From positions 1 through 21,794 of the forward strand of contig JBIOJM010000152.1 of the NCBI GenBank assembly GCA_044450785.1: a DNA stretch of 21,794 nucleotides. The letters run 5' to 3'. The translations under genes and the position numbers were made by a program. The DNA is from JBIOJM01 sp044450785 (lineage in GTDB: Bacteria; Planctomycetota; Planctomycetia; Isosphaerales; Isosphaeraceae). Every line of letters begins with the position of its first letter. The first letter of the stretch is position 1. Shown piece by piece: positions 1 to 7,360 of this stretch. The notes below the pieces were generated by a model. It saw only the letters and a program-made list of their open reading frames with translations, was not told the origin of the DNA and did no database searches.

Positions 1-1
1 C

Positions 2-421
2 CGCGTCGTCGGACCAGGACCGAGGCTTTGCCCATCGAGCGGACGCGGAGCGTCCAAGACGGCATTCCCACGCGGAGCGTGGGAACGAGAAGCCGCAACT
101 CCTTGTCTCGGCAGTAATTGATGCTAATTCAACGGTATTGCGCCTAACCGTCCCCCCAATCTTCTCGATCGCCGCGATTGCCCGCTCCACCTTTCCGTCC
201 TGTTCGTCAATTATGAATCTATTCTCTTCCATAAAATAGAATCCGCTCAATTCGACAGTGCCCTTGTCACGACTCATCTGAAGGGCGAAGCATCTTTCGC
301 AGCCTTCGCCATACTCTGGCCGGGGCAGCTCCTTCAAAGCGATTCCAGCACGAGCCATCAGCGACGGCAGTCTTTCTAAAAACTCGTCCGGGCAGGTGTA
401 GAGTACTCCCGCTTCTGCCAT
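2..421 (-). CDS. Hypothetical small protein, 3' end truncated by window edge and running into a palindromic repeat
   Basis: The frame opens with ATG at 421-419, preceded by a good ribosome binding site (AGGAG, six bases upstream), and stays open for 140 codons to the left edge, so no stop is seen. The first ~100 residues look like a genuine small soluble protein (MAEAGVLYTCPDEF..., with CERCF near residue 41). I do not recognise the family. From about residue 110 the translation (SFPRSAWEC, then RLGRSASARW) is that of the GC-rich palindromic repeat at 41-85, so the natural C-terminus has probably been replaced or extended by repeat insertion. It lies 88 bases downstream of the zinc-ribbon gene on the same strand and may be co-transcribed with it. 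Function unknown. Confidence 0.6.
   Translation of the reverse strand, partial: MAEAGVLYTCPDEFLERLPSLMARAGIALKELPRPEYGEGCERCFALQMSRDKGTVELSGFYFMEENRFIIDEQDGKVERAIAAIEKIGGTVRRNTVELASITAETRSCGFSFPRSAWECRLGRSASARWAKPRSWSDDA
41..85. repeat. Pair of GC-rich palindromic repeats sharing a GGA loop
   Basis: Two adjacent perfect palindromes are visible: GGACGC-GGA-GCGTCC at 41-55 and TTCCCACGC-GGA-GCGTGGGAA at 65-85. Both have the same GGA loop and GCGT arm core. I recall this composite palindrome, translated as FPRSAWEC, as dispersed and frequent in planctomycete genomes. That is from memory and was not checked here. Confidence 0.75.
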
Positions 422-508
422 GACGATCTCCTGTAACCTGTCGCCTCTAGATCACCCGTTCCAGATTCCCGCATCCTCCCGCGCCCGAGCGTCCGCGCCA
501 ACTATGGA

Positions 509-961
509 TCAGACTTTGCGCTCGTCAAGGCGGGCCGGGTCCGCTACAGCGCCGGGTTCGGGGACTTGGTCCCCCGTCAACCCGCAGCCGGGGCACAGCT
601 CCAGGACCCTTCCTCGGGGAAGGTTGACTGAGCGCCGTGCCTGCCCGCACCTCTCACATGCAACAAAGTAAGTGCCCCGTGCATCCGACGGGCGGATGTA
701 CCTCGTTTCCTTCCAGCCACCCGCATCGTTCTCCGTGTCATGACGGTAGATCGCCCCTTCCCGCCACAGGGCATGAAGGCATCGCGCTGCACGGAGCCGG
801 ATCGGCTTGAGGCGCTCGACCGCCTCCCCCTTCAGCCAATTGGCATGGACTTTGTACCGTAGCCGAAGCAGCGAGGAGGCGGTCCACACCGTCCTTCTCC
901 GATGTTGTGGCGAGAAGATGATGCGACGGACCTCATCGGGATTTATTTCAACATCAGACAT
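509..961 (-). CDS. Hypothetical protein with C-terminal zinc ribbon
   Basis: This 150-residue protein starts at ATG 961 with a GGAGAG ribosome binding site about nine bases upstream. The C-terminal third carries two CxxC knuckles, CERCG at ~102-106 and CPGCG at ~123-127, typical of a small zinc ribbon. The N-terminal ~75 residues are basic and rich in R/L, with a helix-turn-helix-like alternation (TASSLLRLRYKVHANWL, then ALWREGAIYRHD), which could be a winged helix, so nucleic-acid binding is a reasonable guess. I do not recognise a named family. The gene precedes the partial gene at the left edge on the same strand. Confidence 0.6.
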   Translation of the reverse strand: MSDVEINPDEVRRIIFSPQHRRRTVWTASSLLRLRYKVHANWLKGEAVERLKPIRLRAARCLHALWREGAIYRHDTENDAGGWKETRYIRPSDARGTYFVACERCGQARRSVNLPRGRVLELCPGCGLTGDQVPEPGAVADPARLDERKV

Positions 962-1236
962 CGCTGTTGACTCTCCGCGCCGCCTAACGAGCAGTGGTGG
1001 TTCGAATGGCGCTGGGCGTCATCAAGCACGCGCATAGGGGCGCTCACTCGCCTCAACCCAGCATGAAAAAAGCCCCAAGTCTGGCAAGTCCGATGTCGAT
1101 TTCCAGACTCGCGTAAATATTGATCTATAATTCAGGCGTGCCAATGGAGTGGGACTAGCATCGCCCACCACCCGATCCGAAAAACACTGGGCAATCGACA
1201 CGCCATGAGAGTTTATCGTCCCCGCCACCCGCGCCG

Positions 1237-1659
1237 TTAGGCTGGCGGCTTGGCCGACCGGCGCGCTACGACAGCGTGGGCGACTGCGAAGCCCAAGAAC
1301 ATGCCCATCAGGGCCGCGACCCAGACCAAGAACTGGTCGGAGCTACTCAGCGGGGCTTCCGTCGCTCTGCCGCCGAGTGCGACCCAGGTCAAATGCCCGC
1401 CGAGCAACAACCCCAACGCCCCCAAGGTCCAGTAGAGCGGGTGCCCCCGGAACAGGCGGGCGAAGAGCAACCCAGCGGCGCCCGCAGCCACCGCGGCGGC
1501 GATGTAACAGCCGGCCCAGTAACCCGGCCCTCACCCGAGACGCTCCCCGATCTTGCCCCCGATGCCGACGATGGCGACGACCACGGGGCCGGCGAGGAAG
1601 TAGACCCCGAATCCAATACGGGTCGTCGGTTTGGTGTCAGACTGCGCCTCTCTCGACAT
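1237..1659 (-). pseudogene. Four-helix membrane protein interrupted by an in-frame TGA
   Basis: ATG at 1659 follows GGAGG at a seven-base spacing. The frame encodes a polar N-terminus (MSREAQSDTKPTTR) and a first hydrophobic helix (VYFLAGPVVVAIVGIGG), then meets TGA at 1533-1531. In exactly the same frame it continues with three more hydrophobic segments (YWAGCYIAAAVAAGAAGLLF; WTLGALGLLLGGHL; VWVAALMGMFLGFAVAHAVV) to a stop near 1237. The second part has no ribosome binding site of its own; its first usable start is GTG at 1491, inside a helix. The simplest reading is one small integral membrane protein broken by a nonsense mutation. A sequencing error, or two separate peptides, are alternatives. 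Family not recognised. Confidence 0.5.
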
Positions 1660-2100
1660 ATCCATCCTCCGCGGCGAGACGATCAAGTTTCCCAGAACGA
1701 GCCGCTGAGTTGCCGGCAACTCTCGTCTCTAGTTCAGGCTTTACATCGGAAAACTGACGTAAGTTGTTGCTCGAAGTGCCATATTCCAACAATTCGACGG
1801 GCATATTCACCCTTTACACGTACGACATCTGTAGGACATCGCTTTATTGCAGTTGCCAGATGATCAAAGTGCGCCGAAGGCCACCCTGAGAGTACCGCGC
1901 TTCACGATTCGCGGCATCCCCCAAAGCTCCGCCGGACGACCTGGGGCCGACAAAAGGCCGGGTTTTGGGAGTTTTCTGCCCAGCGTAGGTGACGGGTGAT
2001 GAATGGGCAACGATCCGCACCTTAAGAAACCCTGAAAAAATGGGGGGTATTACACGTGATCCCAATTCGTCGCCCGCCCAGAATCCTTAACGGCGTTGCC

Positions 2101-2140
2101 CCTCACCCCAGCCCTCTCCCCCTGGAGAGGGAGCCAGAAA
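2101..2140. repeat. REP-like hairpin repeat
   Basis: An 8-bp perfect inverted repeat, CCCTCTCC (2112-2119) and GGAGAGGG (2124-2131), surrounds a CCCT loop and is preceded by CCTCACCCCAG. This CCCTCACCCC...CCCTCTCC pattern is a very widespread dispersed extragenic repeat in high-GC bacteria (general knowledge). It has no gene of its own. Confidence 0.65.
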
Positions 2141-2270
2141 CAGGTCATCGGCCGATGCTGTGCTGTGGCGGGGCCTGCGGCCCCTCTGCCACTTCTTAGA
2201 AAAACCCCTCCCTATGAGCCCTGACCCCCCTTCGCTAGGGTGGAAGAAACGGCGTAACGAAATCGGGACG

Positions 2271-2304
2271 ATTCCCCCCTATCGGAGGGGGGATAAGAGG
2301 GGGG
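2271..2304. repeat. C6/G6 hairpin repeat, possible terminator
   Basis: CCCCCC at 2274-2279 can pair with GGGGGG at 2287-2292, and a second GGGGGG tract follows at about 2297-2302. The AT-flanked C-run/G-run architecture resembles dispersed hairpin repeats of cyanobacteria and planctomycetes. It lies just past the stop of the minus-strand glycosyltransferase (2380), so it could also stop transcription, although there is no clean U-tract. Confidence 0.5.
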
Positions 2305-2379
2305 TAGTCCTCGATGAACGCGCAGCTTGTGCAAGACGAACTTTCCACGAGCCTCGCCCGACTTTTGTCGCGAGGATTC

Positions 2380-4023
2380 CTACTGCCGAGGCCGCAATTG
2401 CGGCAACGACGAGCCGGCCGTCTTTTCTTCGGGTCGCCAAAGGTCGAACACGTAGACCTGGGTCGACCCTCGAACCCGATTGACGGGAAAGACCCGGGTT
2501 GAACGACGATCGTCGACGAGTTTACGGAGTAGCTCACAGTAATTCCAAGGTCCCAGCAGCAGCGAATCGTGGGCGATCACCCAGCGTACCGCCCTATCAT
2601 GAGATCCTTCGGTGAGGGTGTCGAAGGTATAGCCCGGCTCCCCGGCGTAGAAGAGCGATAACCCCTTGGGATCGATCACGCGTTCCCCGGCACCCTTCGT
2701 CGACGCAAGCCATTCGCCTGCCAGGCGATAACCGGCGAAACCCGAGTCGATGGGAGCCGTCGCCGCCGGCCCCCATGCCATAACGCAACCCCCGAGCGCG
2801 ATTGCCTTGACGGCGGCGTCAACCCTCTCGATCGTCCACCGATCGCCCAGGAATCGCGCCGCCGTACTTGCGAGAGATGCGACAGCCCGCCCCAGCCCAG
2901 CACCGCCGGCCAGAACCAAGACCCACGCGACGATCATGGCATGTCGTGGCGTACAGTAGCCCGCCAGCGAGTGCATCCGAATCAGGGCCAGGGCGCTCGC
3001 GCCCAGCATGATGCCGAGAAACAGCCAAGACCTTCGCGCGACGGCTGGCGAGCAGCCCACCGCGATCCCAACCGGCGCGAGCAGAAGCAGAGGGATCGTC
3101 GTCGCACCCGCGACCGCTCGCACCATCGCGCGGGTCGCCAGCAAGATGGTCCTGGGCACCGTCTGTTCCGGGTCCAAGGGCCGTTCGCGCTCGACGGCCA
3201 GCGCGCCGGCGCGCGGGGTTAATCCCAGCAGCCTACTCATCGCCGGCTTGCTGCTGATACCCCCCTTCATCAGCATGAAAGGACCGGCCGCAATCAGAGA
3301 GCCCACCATGAGCAAGCCAAGGGCCCAACGCCTGCACGGCTCCGGGAACCCGAGAGACTCGGAAGGGCGGAGGACGGAGGAAAGAGGACGGAGGAGGATC
3401 AGCGTCGCGAAGAGTGAGCCGGGAACCACCAATCCCTCGGGCCGCGTCAGGTACGCCAGCAGGCTGGACAGCACGACCAGGAAAAGCCAGGCCGGCCTGC
3501 CGGTCCGGAGCAGCCTCAAGCTCGACCAGACGGCAAAGCTCCAGAACAGAAGCAATGTGCTCTCACTCAGTGCGTCAGCCAGTATGTGGCCGTTGGACGG
3601 TATCAAATAAATCAAAAGGCAGGCTAGCCATGCACTCGAGGGACCGAAGAGTTCCAGAGCAATGAGATACGTCGGGATAGCCAGAAGGACGCCGGCGAAG
3701 GCGGCGGCCAACTGTGCTGCTTTCTGCCAGTCATCGGGACGATTGCCTCCGATCAATCGATGAACCGCGGAAATGGCGAGAGGGTAAACCGGGTGGTCGA
3801 CCGACCGAACGAGGCCGTTCGTCCACGCACCCTGGTCGATCGTCTTCGCCTGAGCGATGTAGCGAGGGCCATCGGCAGAAAGAATCTCGGTGTGCGCGGT
3901 CAGCCATCCGAGCAAGGCGGCGGCGCCGATCATGAGCAGTCCGAGACGCCACCAATGCTGTTTGGGCGTCACTTTCGGTCGTCCTTTCGCCACGAGCGTT
4001 GGGGGTTGGTGGCAAGCCACCAC
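2380..4023 (-). CDS. GT-C family membrane glycosyltransferase (family 39 / ArnT-like)
   Basis: The product (547 residues) is a polytopic membrane protein with roughly ten hydrophobic helices and a soluble C-terminal domain from about residue 420. The first helix (LLMIGAAALLGWLTA) is followed by LSADGPRYIAQA. An acidic residue in this first external loop is the hallmark position of GT-C enzymes that use polyprenyl-phosphate sugars (family knowledge). YLTRPEG near residue 190 is another motif typical of this superfamily. It probably moves a sugar from a lipid-linked donor to a glycan, lipid or protein on the outer face of the membrane. The longest frame starts at a GTG at 4023; a GTG at 3972 (VTPKQHWW), nine bases after AAGGA, is an equally good start. 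The neighbouring glycosyltransferases support a role in surface polysaccharide. Exact substrate unknown. Confidence 0.82.
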   Translation of the reverse strand: MVACHQPPTLVAKGRPKVTPKQHWWRLGLLMIGAAALLGWLTAHTEILSADGPRYIAQAKTIDQGAWTNGLVRSVDHPVYPLAISAVHRLIGGNRPDDWQKAAQLAAAFAGVLLAIPTYLIALELFGPSSAWLACLLIYLIPSNGHILADALSESTLLLFWSFAVWSSLRLLRTGRPAWLFLVVLSSLLAYLTRPEGLVVPGSLFATLILLRPLSSVLRPSESLGFPEPCRRWALGLLMVGSLIAAGPFMLMKGGISSKPAMSRLLGLTPRAGALAVERERPLDPEQTVPRTILLATRAMVRAVAGATTIPLLLLAPVGIAVGCSPAVARRSWLFLGIMLGASALALIRMHSLAGYCTPRHAMIVAWVLVLAGGAGLGRAVASLASTAARFLGDRWTIERVDAAVKAIALGGCVMAWGPAATAPIDSGFAGYRLAGEWLASTKGAGERVIDPKGLSLFYAGEPGYTFDTLTEGSHDRAVRWVIAHDSLLLGPWNYCELLRKLVDDRRSTRVFPVNRVRGSTQVYVFDLWRPEEKTAGSSLPQLRPRQ

Positions 4024-4349
4024 CGGGGGACGACGTTGTCCCTGCCACGGTTCAGGGCGGTCTCGTCCTGAATTCCTCCAGGGTGTTCACTCTTATTATC
4101 GGCGATCGGCGGCCATCGCGTTCGGCGTGTTCGGAGCCGCCTCCCTCATATCGGTTCACCCGAGTCGCAGGCAGTCGGCGTCATCCCGTGCGAGGTTCCC
4201 CTGCCGTCCCAGAACCAGCCCGGAAAGGAGTCCGAGAACGAGGACTGGGAAAGAAGAGGAGGACGGACGAGCAAGACAGACCCTTCCGGCTTCGTCCCTC
4301 ATTCTTCATCCATCATCGTTTCTTCCACGCCGCTTGCCCACGTCCAAGC
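4024..4349. other. Intergenic region without a supported gene
   Basis: No frame here looks protein-like. The stretch should contain the promoter of the GT-C gene on the minus strand. Around 4240-4330 the sequence is purine/pyrimidine-biased (GGAAAGAAGAGGAGGACGGA, then a TCATTCTTCATCC tract). This resembles the purine-rich direct repeat inside the GT-C gene at 3370-3394. Confidence 0.45.
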
Positions 4350-4676
4350 TCAGCGGCTGGCCAAGCCTGTCCTCCGCGCCGTTTCGTCTGGCATGACTTC
4401 AGAGTCGGACACCCTGTCCGTTGACCGTTCGACGAGAGCGGCCCTGGCCTCCGAGAGGCGCGCAGACAACGAGTCCTCAGTCCAAGGCCATGTCGGGGTC
4501 GCGGCGGACGGAGGGCTAAAACCGGCCATCTCCTGGTCAGCAAAGTCCGGTATGGCAGCGGCTATGAGGGTGGCCAAGTCGGCGGGGATGGCCCTGTGCT
4601 GAAGCTGCAACCGCTTGGCTGGACCAGCGCCGTCCTGGTAATGAACCTCGTCGTACATCCAGTGACGGAGGAACAA
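4350..4676 (-). CDS. Small planctomycete-type hypothetical protein
   Basis: The translation contains a compositionally normal, acidic, aromatic-containing stretch (HWMYDEVHYQDGAGPAKRLQ, then IPADLATLIAAAIPDFADQE and PTWPWTEDSLSARLSEARA) that looks like a real protein and resembles small proteins I recall from planctomycete genomes; no function is known to me. The start is unclear. TTG at 4676 is the first conventional start, but the frame is open and protein-like further upstream to about 4727 (AILEHLLRLSPDEELFLRHW). The true N-terminus may therefore use an unusual codon or have been lost by a frameshift. It lies between the GT2 gene and the GT-C gene on the same strand. The last ~25 residues are low in protein character. 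Confidence 0.55.
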   Translation of the reverse strand: MFLRHWMYDEVHYQDGAGPAKRLQLQHRAIPADLATLIAAAIPDFADQEMAGFSPPSAATPTWPWTEDSLSARLSEARAALVERSTDRVSDSEVMPDETARRTGLASR

Positions 4677-4827
4677 CTCTTCGTCAGGCGACAGTCTCAG
4701 AAGATGCTCCAGTATGGCATAATTTGGTCAGATGATCTGCGATCCACTCCAGACCCTCGGTTCCCTCGACCCGCACCACGAACGATTCTACCAGCCCCGT
4801 TCTTCCGCAAGAAGCGACGATTGGTTG

Positions 4828-6015
4828 TCAACCGGCCCCACAGCCGGGGAAACGTGACTTATCACCGTGAGCAATCCATCCTGACTTGCAACCGGCAGGC
4901 TCCACATGACCACGGGCGGTATTTCGTTCGTTGGCTCGACGAACGTCGCCCCGCGCCGGCGTGCGAACAGTGTCCGATGCCGTCTCGGAATCAGGCTCCG
5001 GCGGGGGCCCCTGATCGACGGCCGATTCCGCAAGCGCCAGAACCTCGCGTCCCCGCGGCCCGGCCCCACGTCGCAGCCGGCGCGCCAACTCGCCGATCGT
5101 TCGCCACGCCCTGACTTCATCCTGCCGGCGCAGTAACCTCGACCAGAGTCCACGCACCGCCGCCTCGAGACTCACGATGGCTGCGAGACTCAGGAACTGC
5201 CAACGCGGCAAATGTTTGAGGAAGTACAGCAGCTTGCTGTGCCGGGTGATGACCCGCATCTTGGGTGAAATGATCCGGCTCTGAAGCGGATGCCGATGCA
5301 CCACGGTCACGCTTGCATCATATTCGACGCGCCATCCTCGTTGCTGGGCGGAGCGGCTGAAGGCGACTTCCTCATAATAGAGGAAAAAATCCTCGTCCAT
5401 GCCTCCGACGGCGGCGATCATGGTGGAGTTGACAAGCATGCACGCGCCTGTGACCCAATCGACCGGACCGGAACGAATTCGCCAACCGGCCTGGTATTTC
5501 CTCCGGGAGCGCGGTATGAACTGCTCCCAGATGGTCCGCCCCAGGTTGGGGAAGGCCCCCACCGAGCCTTGTGGAGAGCGGTCGGGGTTGCGCAAGCTGA
5601 ACCCGACGATTCCGGGCGGGCCATTCGCATCGGTATCGTACCGCTCGAGTCGCTCGAAGACCTGGGTGAGGAACCCTCTCGCGACTTCCACATCCGGATT
5701 GAGGACCAGCAGCCAGGGGCTTTGCGCGAGGTGCCAGCCGGCATTGACACCGGCGGCGAAACCTCCATTGTCGGCTCGAGCGATCAACCGCAGACCGGGT
5801 CGGAAGGCGGAAAACGCCTCGGGCACAGGTCCCCGCGAGGCATTGTCGACGACCACGATTTGACACTGCCCTGATGCGAATTCAGGCTGATCCGCCAGCG
5901 AGGCGGAGAGCCGCAGCACGTCGGGCCAGCTCTCGTGGTTGACGATGATGACCGTCAGCCTCGGCCTCCGGCCTCCGGGGGCAGTCAGATCATGGGGAGC
6001 TGACAATTCGTTCAC
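4828..6015 (-). CDS. Family 2 glycosyltransferase (rhamnosyltransferase-like)
   Basis: This 395-residue GT-A fold enzyme starts with GTG at 6015, eight bases after GAGG. Diagnostic features in order are: nucleotide-sugar binding strand TVIIVNHESW (~21-30); VVVDNAS (~54-60); DNGGFAAGVNAG (~82-93); the metal-binding DxD equivalent NPDVEV (~106-111); acceptor-side VTGACML (~188-194); and the catalytic-base region MDEDFFLYYEEVAFS (~206-220), followed by QQRGWRV and a conserved VVH. This arrangement is typical of WbbL/rhamnosyltransferase-like GT2 proteins that add a sugar to a lipid-linked oligosaccharide at the cytoplasmic membrane. A helix near 265-290 may anchor it. The ~80-residue C-terminal tail is polar and poorly conserved-looking. 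It is divergent from the sugar-phosphate transferase, with the intergenic region between them probably carrying both promoters. Confidence 0.88.
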   Translation of the reverse strand: MNELSAPHDLTAPGGRRPRLTVIIVNHESWPDVLRLSASLADQPEFASGQCQIVVVDNASRGPVPEAFSAFRPGLRLIARADNGGFAAGVNAGWHLAQSPWLLVLNPDVEVARGFLTQVFERLERYDTDANGPPGIVGFSLRNPDRSPQGSVGAFPNLGRTIWEQFIPRSRRKYQAGWRIRSGPVDWVTGACMLVNSTMIAAVGGMDEDFFLYYEEVAFSRSAQQRGWRVEYDASVTVVHRHPLQSRIISPKMRVITRHSKLLYFLKHLPRWQFLSLAAIVSLEAAVRGLWSRLLRRQDEVRAWRTIGELARRLRRGAGPRGREVLALAESAVDQGPPPEPDSETASDTVRTPARGDVRRANERNTARGHVEPAGCKSGWIAHGDKSRFPGCGAG

Positions 6016-6142
6016 GCGGTCGACCTCAAGCGCGGTGACTGGTTGGTCAGATCATCGCTCATTTTCCGAATAATTCAAACTCAACGTCGGTTCGGTCGAT
6101 CCAGAGCTTGAAGGAAACCGAATCGAGCGAGGTCTGCCAAGG
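6016..6142. promoter_or_regulatory. Divergent intergenic region between two polysaccharide genes
   Basis: The minus-strand GT2 gene and the plus-strand sugar transferase gene start back to back about 127 bases apart (215 if the downstream ATG at 6230 is used). The segment is AT-richer than its surroundings near 6055-6085, as expected for promoters. I could not assign a convincing -35/-10 pair. Confidence 0.4.
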
Positions 6143-7360
6143 ATGGTACGTCCCGCGATTGAGACCGTCGTGCCCGAGTCGAGGGTGGGCTCGGGAGTCG
6201 CTTCGACTCCGAGGGATCGGTGGCGATTCATGGATAACCCAGAGCAGAGCGCGGGGCAGGCTGCCTCGTCCTCCGTTCCGGCACCGCTCCGGAGCCGGGT
6301 CGTGCTGGTTGGCGGTCGCCGGGACGCGCGCAGGCTGATCCGAAGCCTGGGGCAGAGACCATGGAGCGGCCTGCCGATCGTCGGATTCGTCGACACGGGT
6401 CATGCCCGATCCTCGAGCTTGCGGCCCCGGAGCCGGCATCTGGCCCTCCATCCCCAGACCGATCCCATCCCCGTGCTGGGCTCGATCGATCGCCTGAATG
6501 ATCTGGTGGACCGCGCCCGCGCCACCCACGTGGTTGTGGCCGTTTCGGCAAAGCAGGACGTCCACGGTCAGCCGCACGTTCCCCAACTTATCAAGTCCGA
6601 CGTCCCCGTGCATTGGGTCTTGGTCGATTCAGGCCGGCTCGACCTGGCGACGCTCGCCGGCTGCTCCACATCCCCATGCTGGTCCTCGGCGTCGAAAATG
6701 CAACCCATGGCTCGGTTGCGTCTCCTCGTTTGGGACCGCCTGGCCGGGGCCTGTTCCGCGAAACGGTTGCTGGATTGCTCGATCGCCGCGCTGGCCTTGT
6801 TCTTGCTCGCCCCTTTGTTTGCCGTGGCAGCACTGGCGATCCTGGTCTCCTCGGGCCGGCCGATCTTCTACACTCAGCAGCGCGTGGGGCAGGGGGGGCG
6901 TCGCTTTCGCATCATCAAGTTCCGTAGCATGCGCTGTGATGCCGAGAGCGAAACCGGGCCAATCTGGGCGTCCGACCACGACACGCGCTGTACGCGGATC
7001 GGCGACTGGCTGCGGCACACCAACATCGACGAGCTGCCGCAGCTTTTCAACGTCCTCCGCGGCGAAATGAGCCTGGTGGGGCCTCGGCCGGAACGGCCCA
7101 CGTTCGTCGAAGACTTCCGCCACACCGTCCGCGATTACGACCTGCGGCACGCCGTCCAGGGGGGGATGACCGGTTGGGCGCAAGTCCACGGCTGGCGCGG
7201 CCGCACTTCGCTCCGCAAGCGGGTCCAGTACGATCTGGACTACATCCAGCGCTGGTCGCTCTGGCTGGATCTGCGGATTTTGCTCATGACCGTCCAGCAC
7301 GTCTTCTGGGGCAAGACCACGTGGAAGGAATCGAAGCGGTCAGCGAAAACGTCGGTGTAA
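6143..7360 (+). CDS. Exopolysaccharide polyprenyl-phosphate sugar transferase (initiating glycosylphosphotransferase)
   Basis: The C-terminal ~200 residues are a clear bacterial sugar transferase domain (Pfam Bac_transf). It has a membrane helix at ~213-236, then FYTQQRVGQ (~242-250), FRIIKFRSMRCDA (~255-267), DELPQLFNVLRGEMSLVGPR (~296-315), GMTGWAQVHGWRG (~341-353) and DLDYIQRWSLWLDLRIL. This enzyme class moves a sugar-1-phosphate from a nucleotide sugar to undecaprenyl phosphate, the first committed step of a repeat-unit polysaccharide. The N-terminal half has a Rossmann-like CoA-binding segment (VVLVGG at ~53-58, GLPIVGFVD at ~76-84) but lacks the four-helix membrane block of full-length WcaJ/PssY-type proteins. 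Start could be 6143 (GAGG ten bases upstream) or ATG 6230 (MDNPEQ). The 3' end overlaps the next gene. Confidence 0.9.
   Translation: MVRPAIETVVPESRVGSGVASTPRDRWRFMDNPEQSAGQAASSSVPAPLRSRVVLVGGRRDARRLIRSLGQRPWSGLPIVGFVDTGHARSSSLRPRSRHLALHPQTDPIPVLGSIDRLNDLVDRARATHVVVAVSAKQDVHGQPHVPQLIKSDVPVHWVLVDSGRLDLATLAGCSTSPCWSSASKMQPMARLRLLVWDRLAGACSAKRLLDCSIAALALFLLAPLFAVAALAILVSSGRPIFYTQQRVGQGGRRFRIIKFRSMRCDAESETGPIWASDHDTRCTRIGDWLRHTNIDELPQLFNVLRGEMSLVGPRPERPTFVEDFRHTVRDYDLRHAVQGGMTGWAQVHGWRGRTSLRKRVQYDLDYIQRWSLWLDLRILLMTVQHVFWGKTTWKESKRSAKTSV

Larger units (their letters stand above)
1720..2379. other. Non-coding stretch containing dispersed hairpin repeats
   Basis: About 660 bases separate the broken membrane gene from the glycosyltransferase. 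Open frames here are short and have no recognisable protein character. The 1720-1860 part is relatively AT-rich and may hold the promoter of the membrane gene. From 2100 the DNA is dominated by hairpin-forming repeats, annotated separately. The stretch also lies downstream of the minus-strand glycosyltransferase, so the hairpins may act as its transcription end. Confidence 0.5.

Noticed and set aside
1022..1228. A 68-codon minus-strand frame before the broken membrane gene
   Set aside because: No start signal and no protein-like pattern.
1531..1533. The in-frame TGA as a selenocysteine codon
   Set aside because: The position is in a loop after a membrane helix, no selenoprotein family is recognisable, and I see no convincing SECIS-like hairpin just downstream. 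A nonsense mutation is simpler.
1844..2065. A 73-codon minus-strand frame in the repeat-rich gap
   Set aside because: It reads somewhat like protein but has no ribosome binding site, no recognisable motif, and sits among dispersed repeats. Not supported as a gene.
4728..4830. A short minus-strand frame after the GT2 stop codon (GLVESFVVRVEGTEGLEW)
   Set aside because: It follows the GT2 stop in the same frame but has no start codon or ribosome binding site and ends after ~35 codons. Possibly degraded sequence, not a gene.
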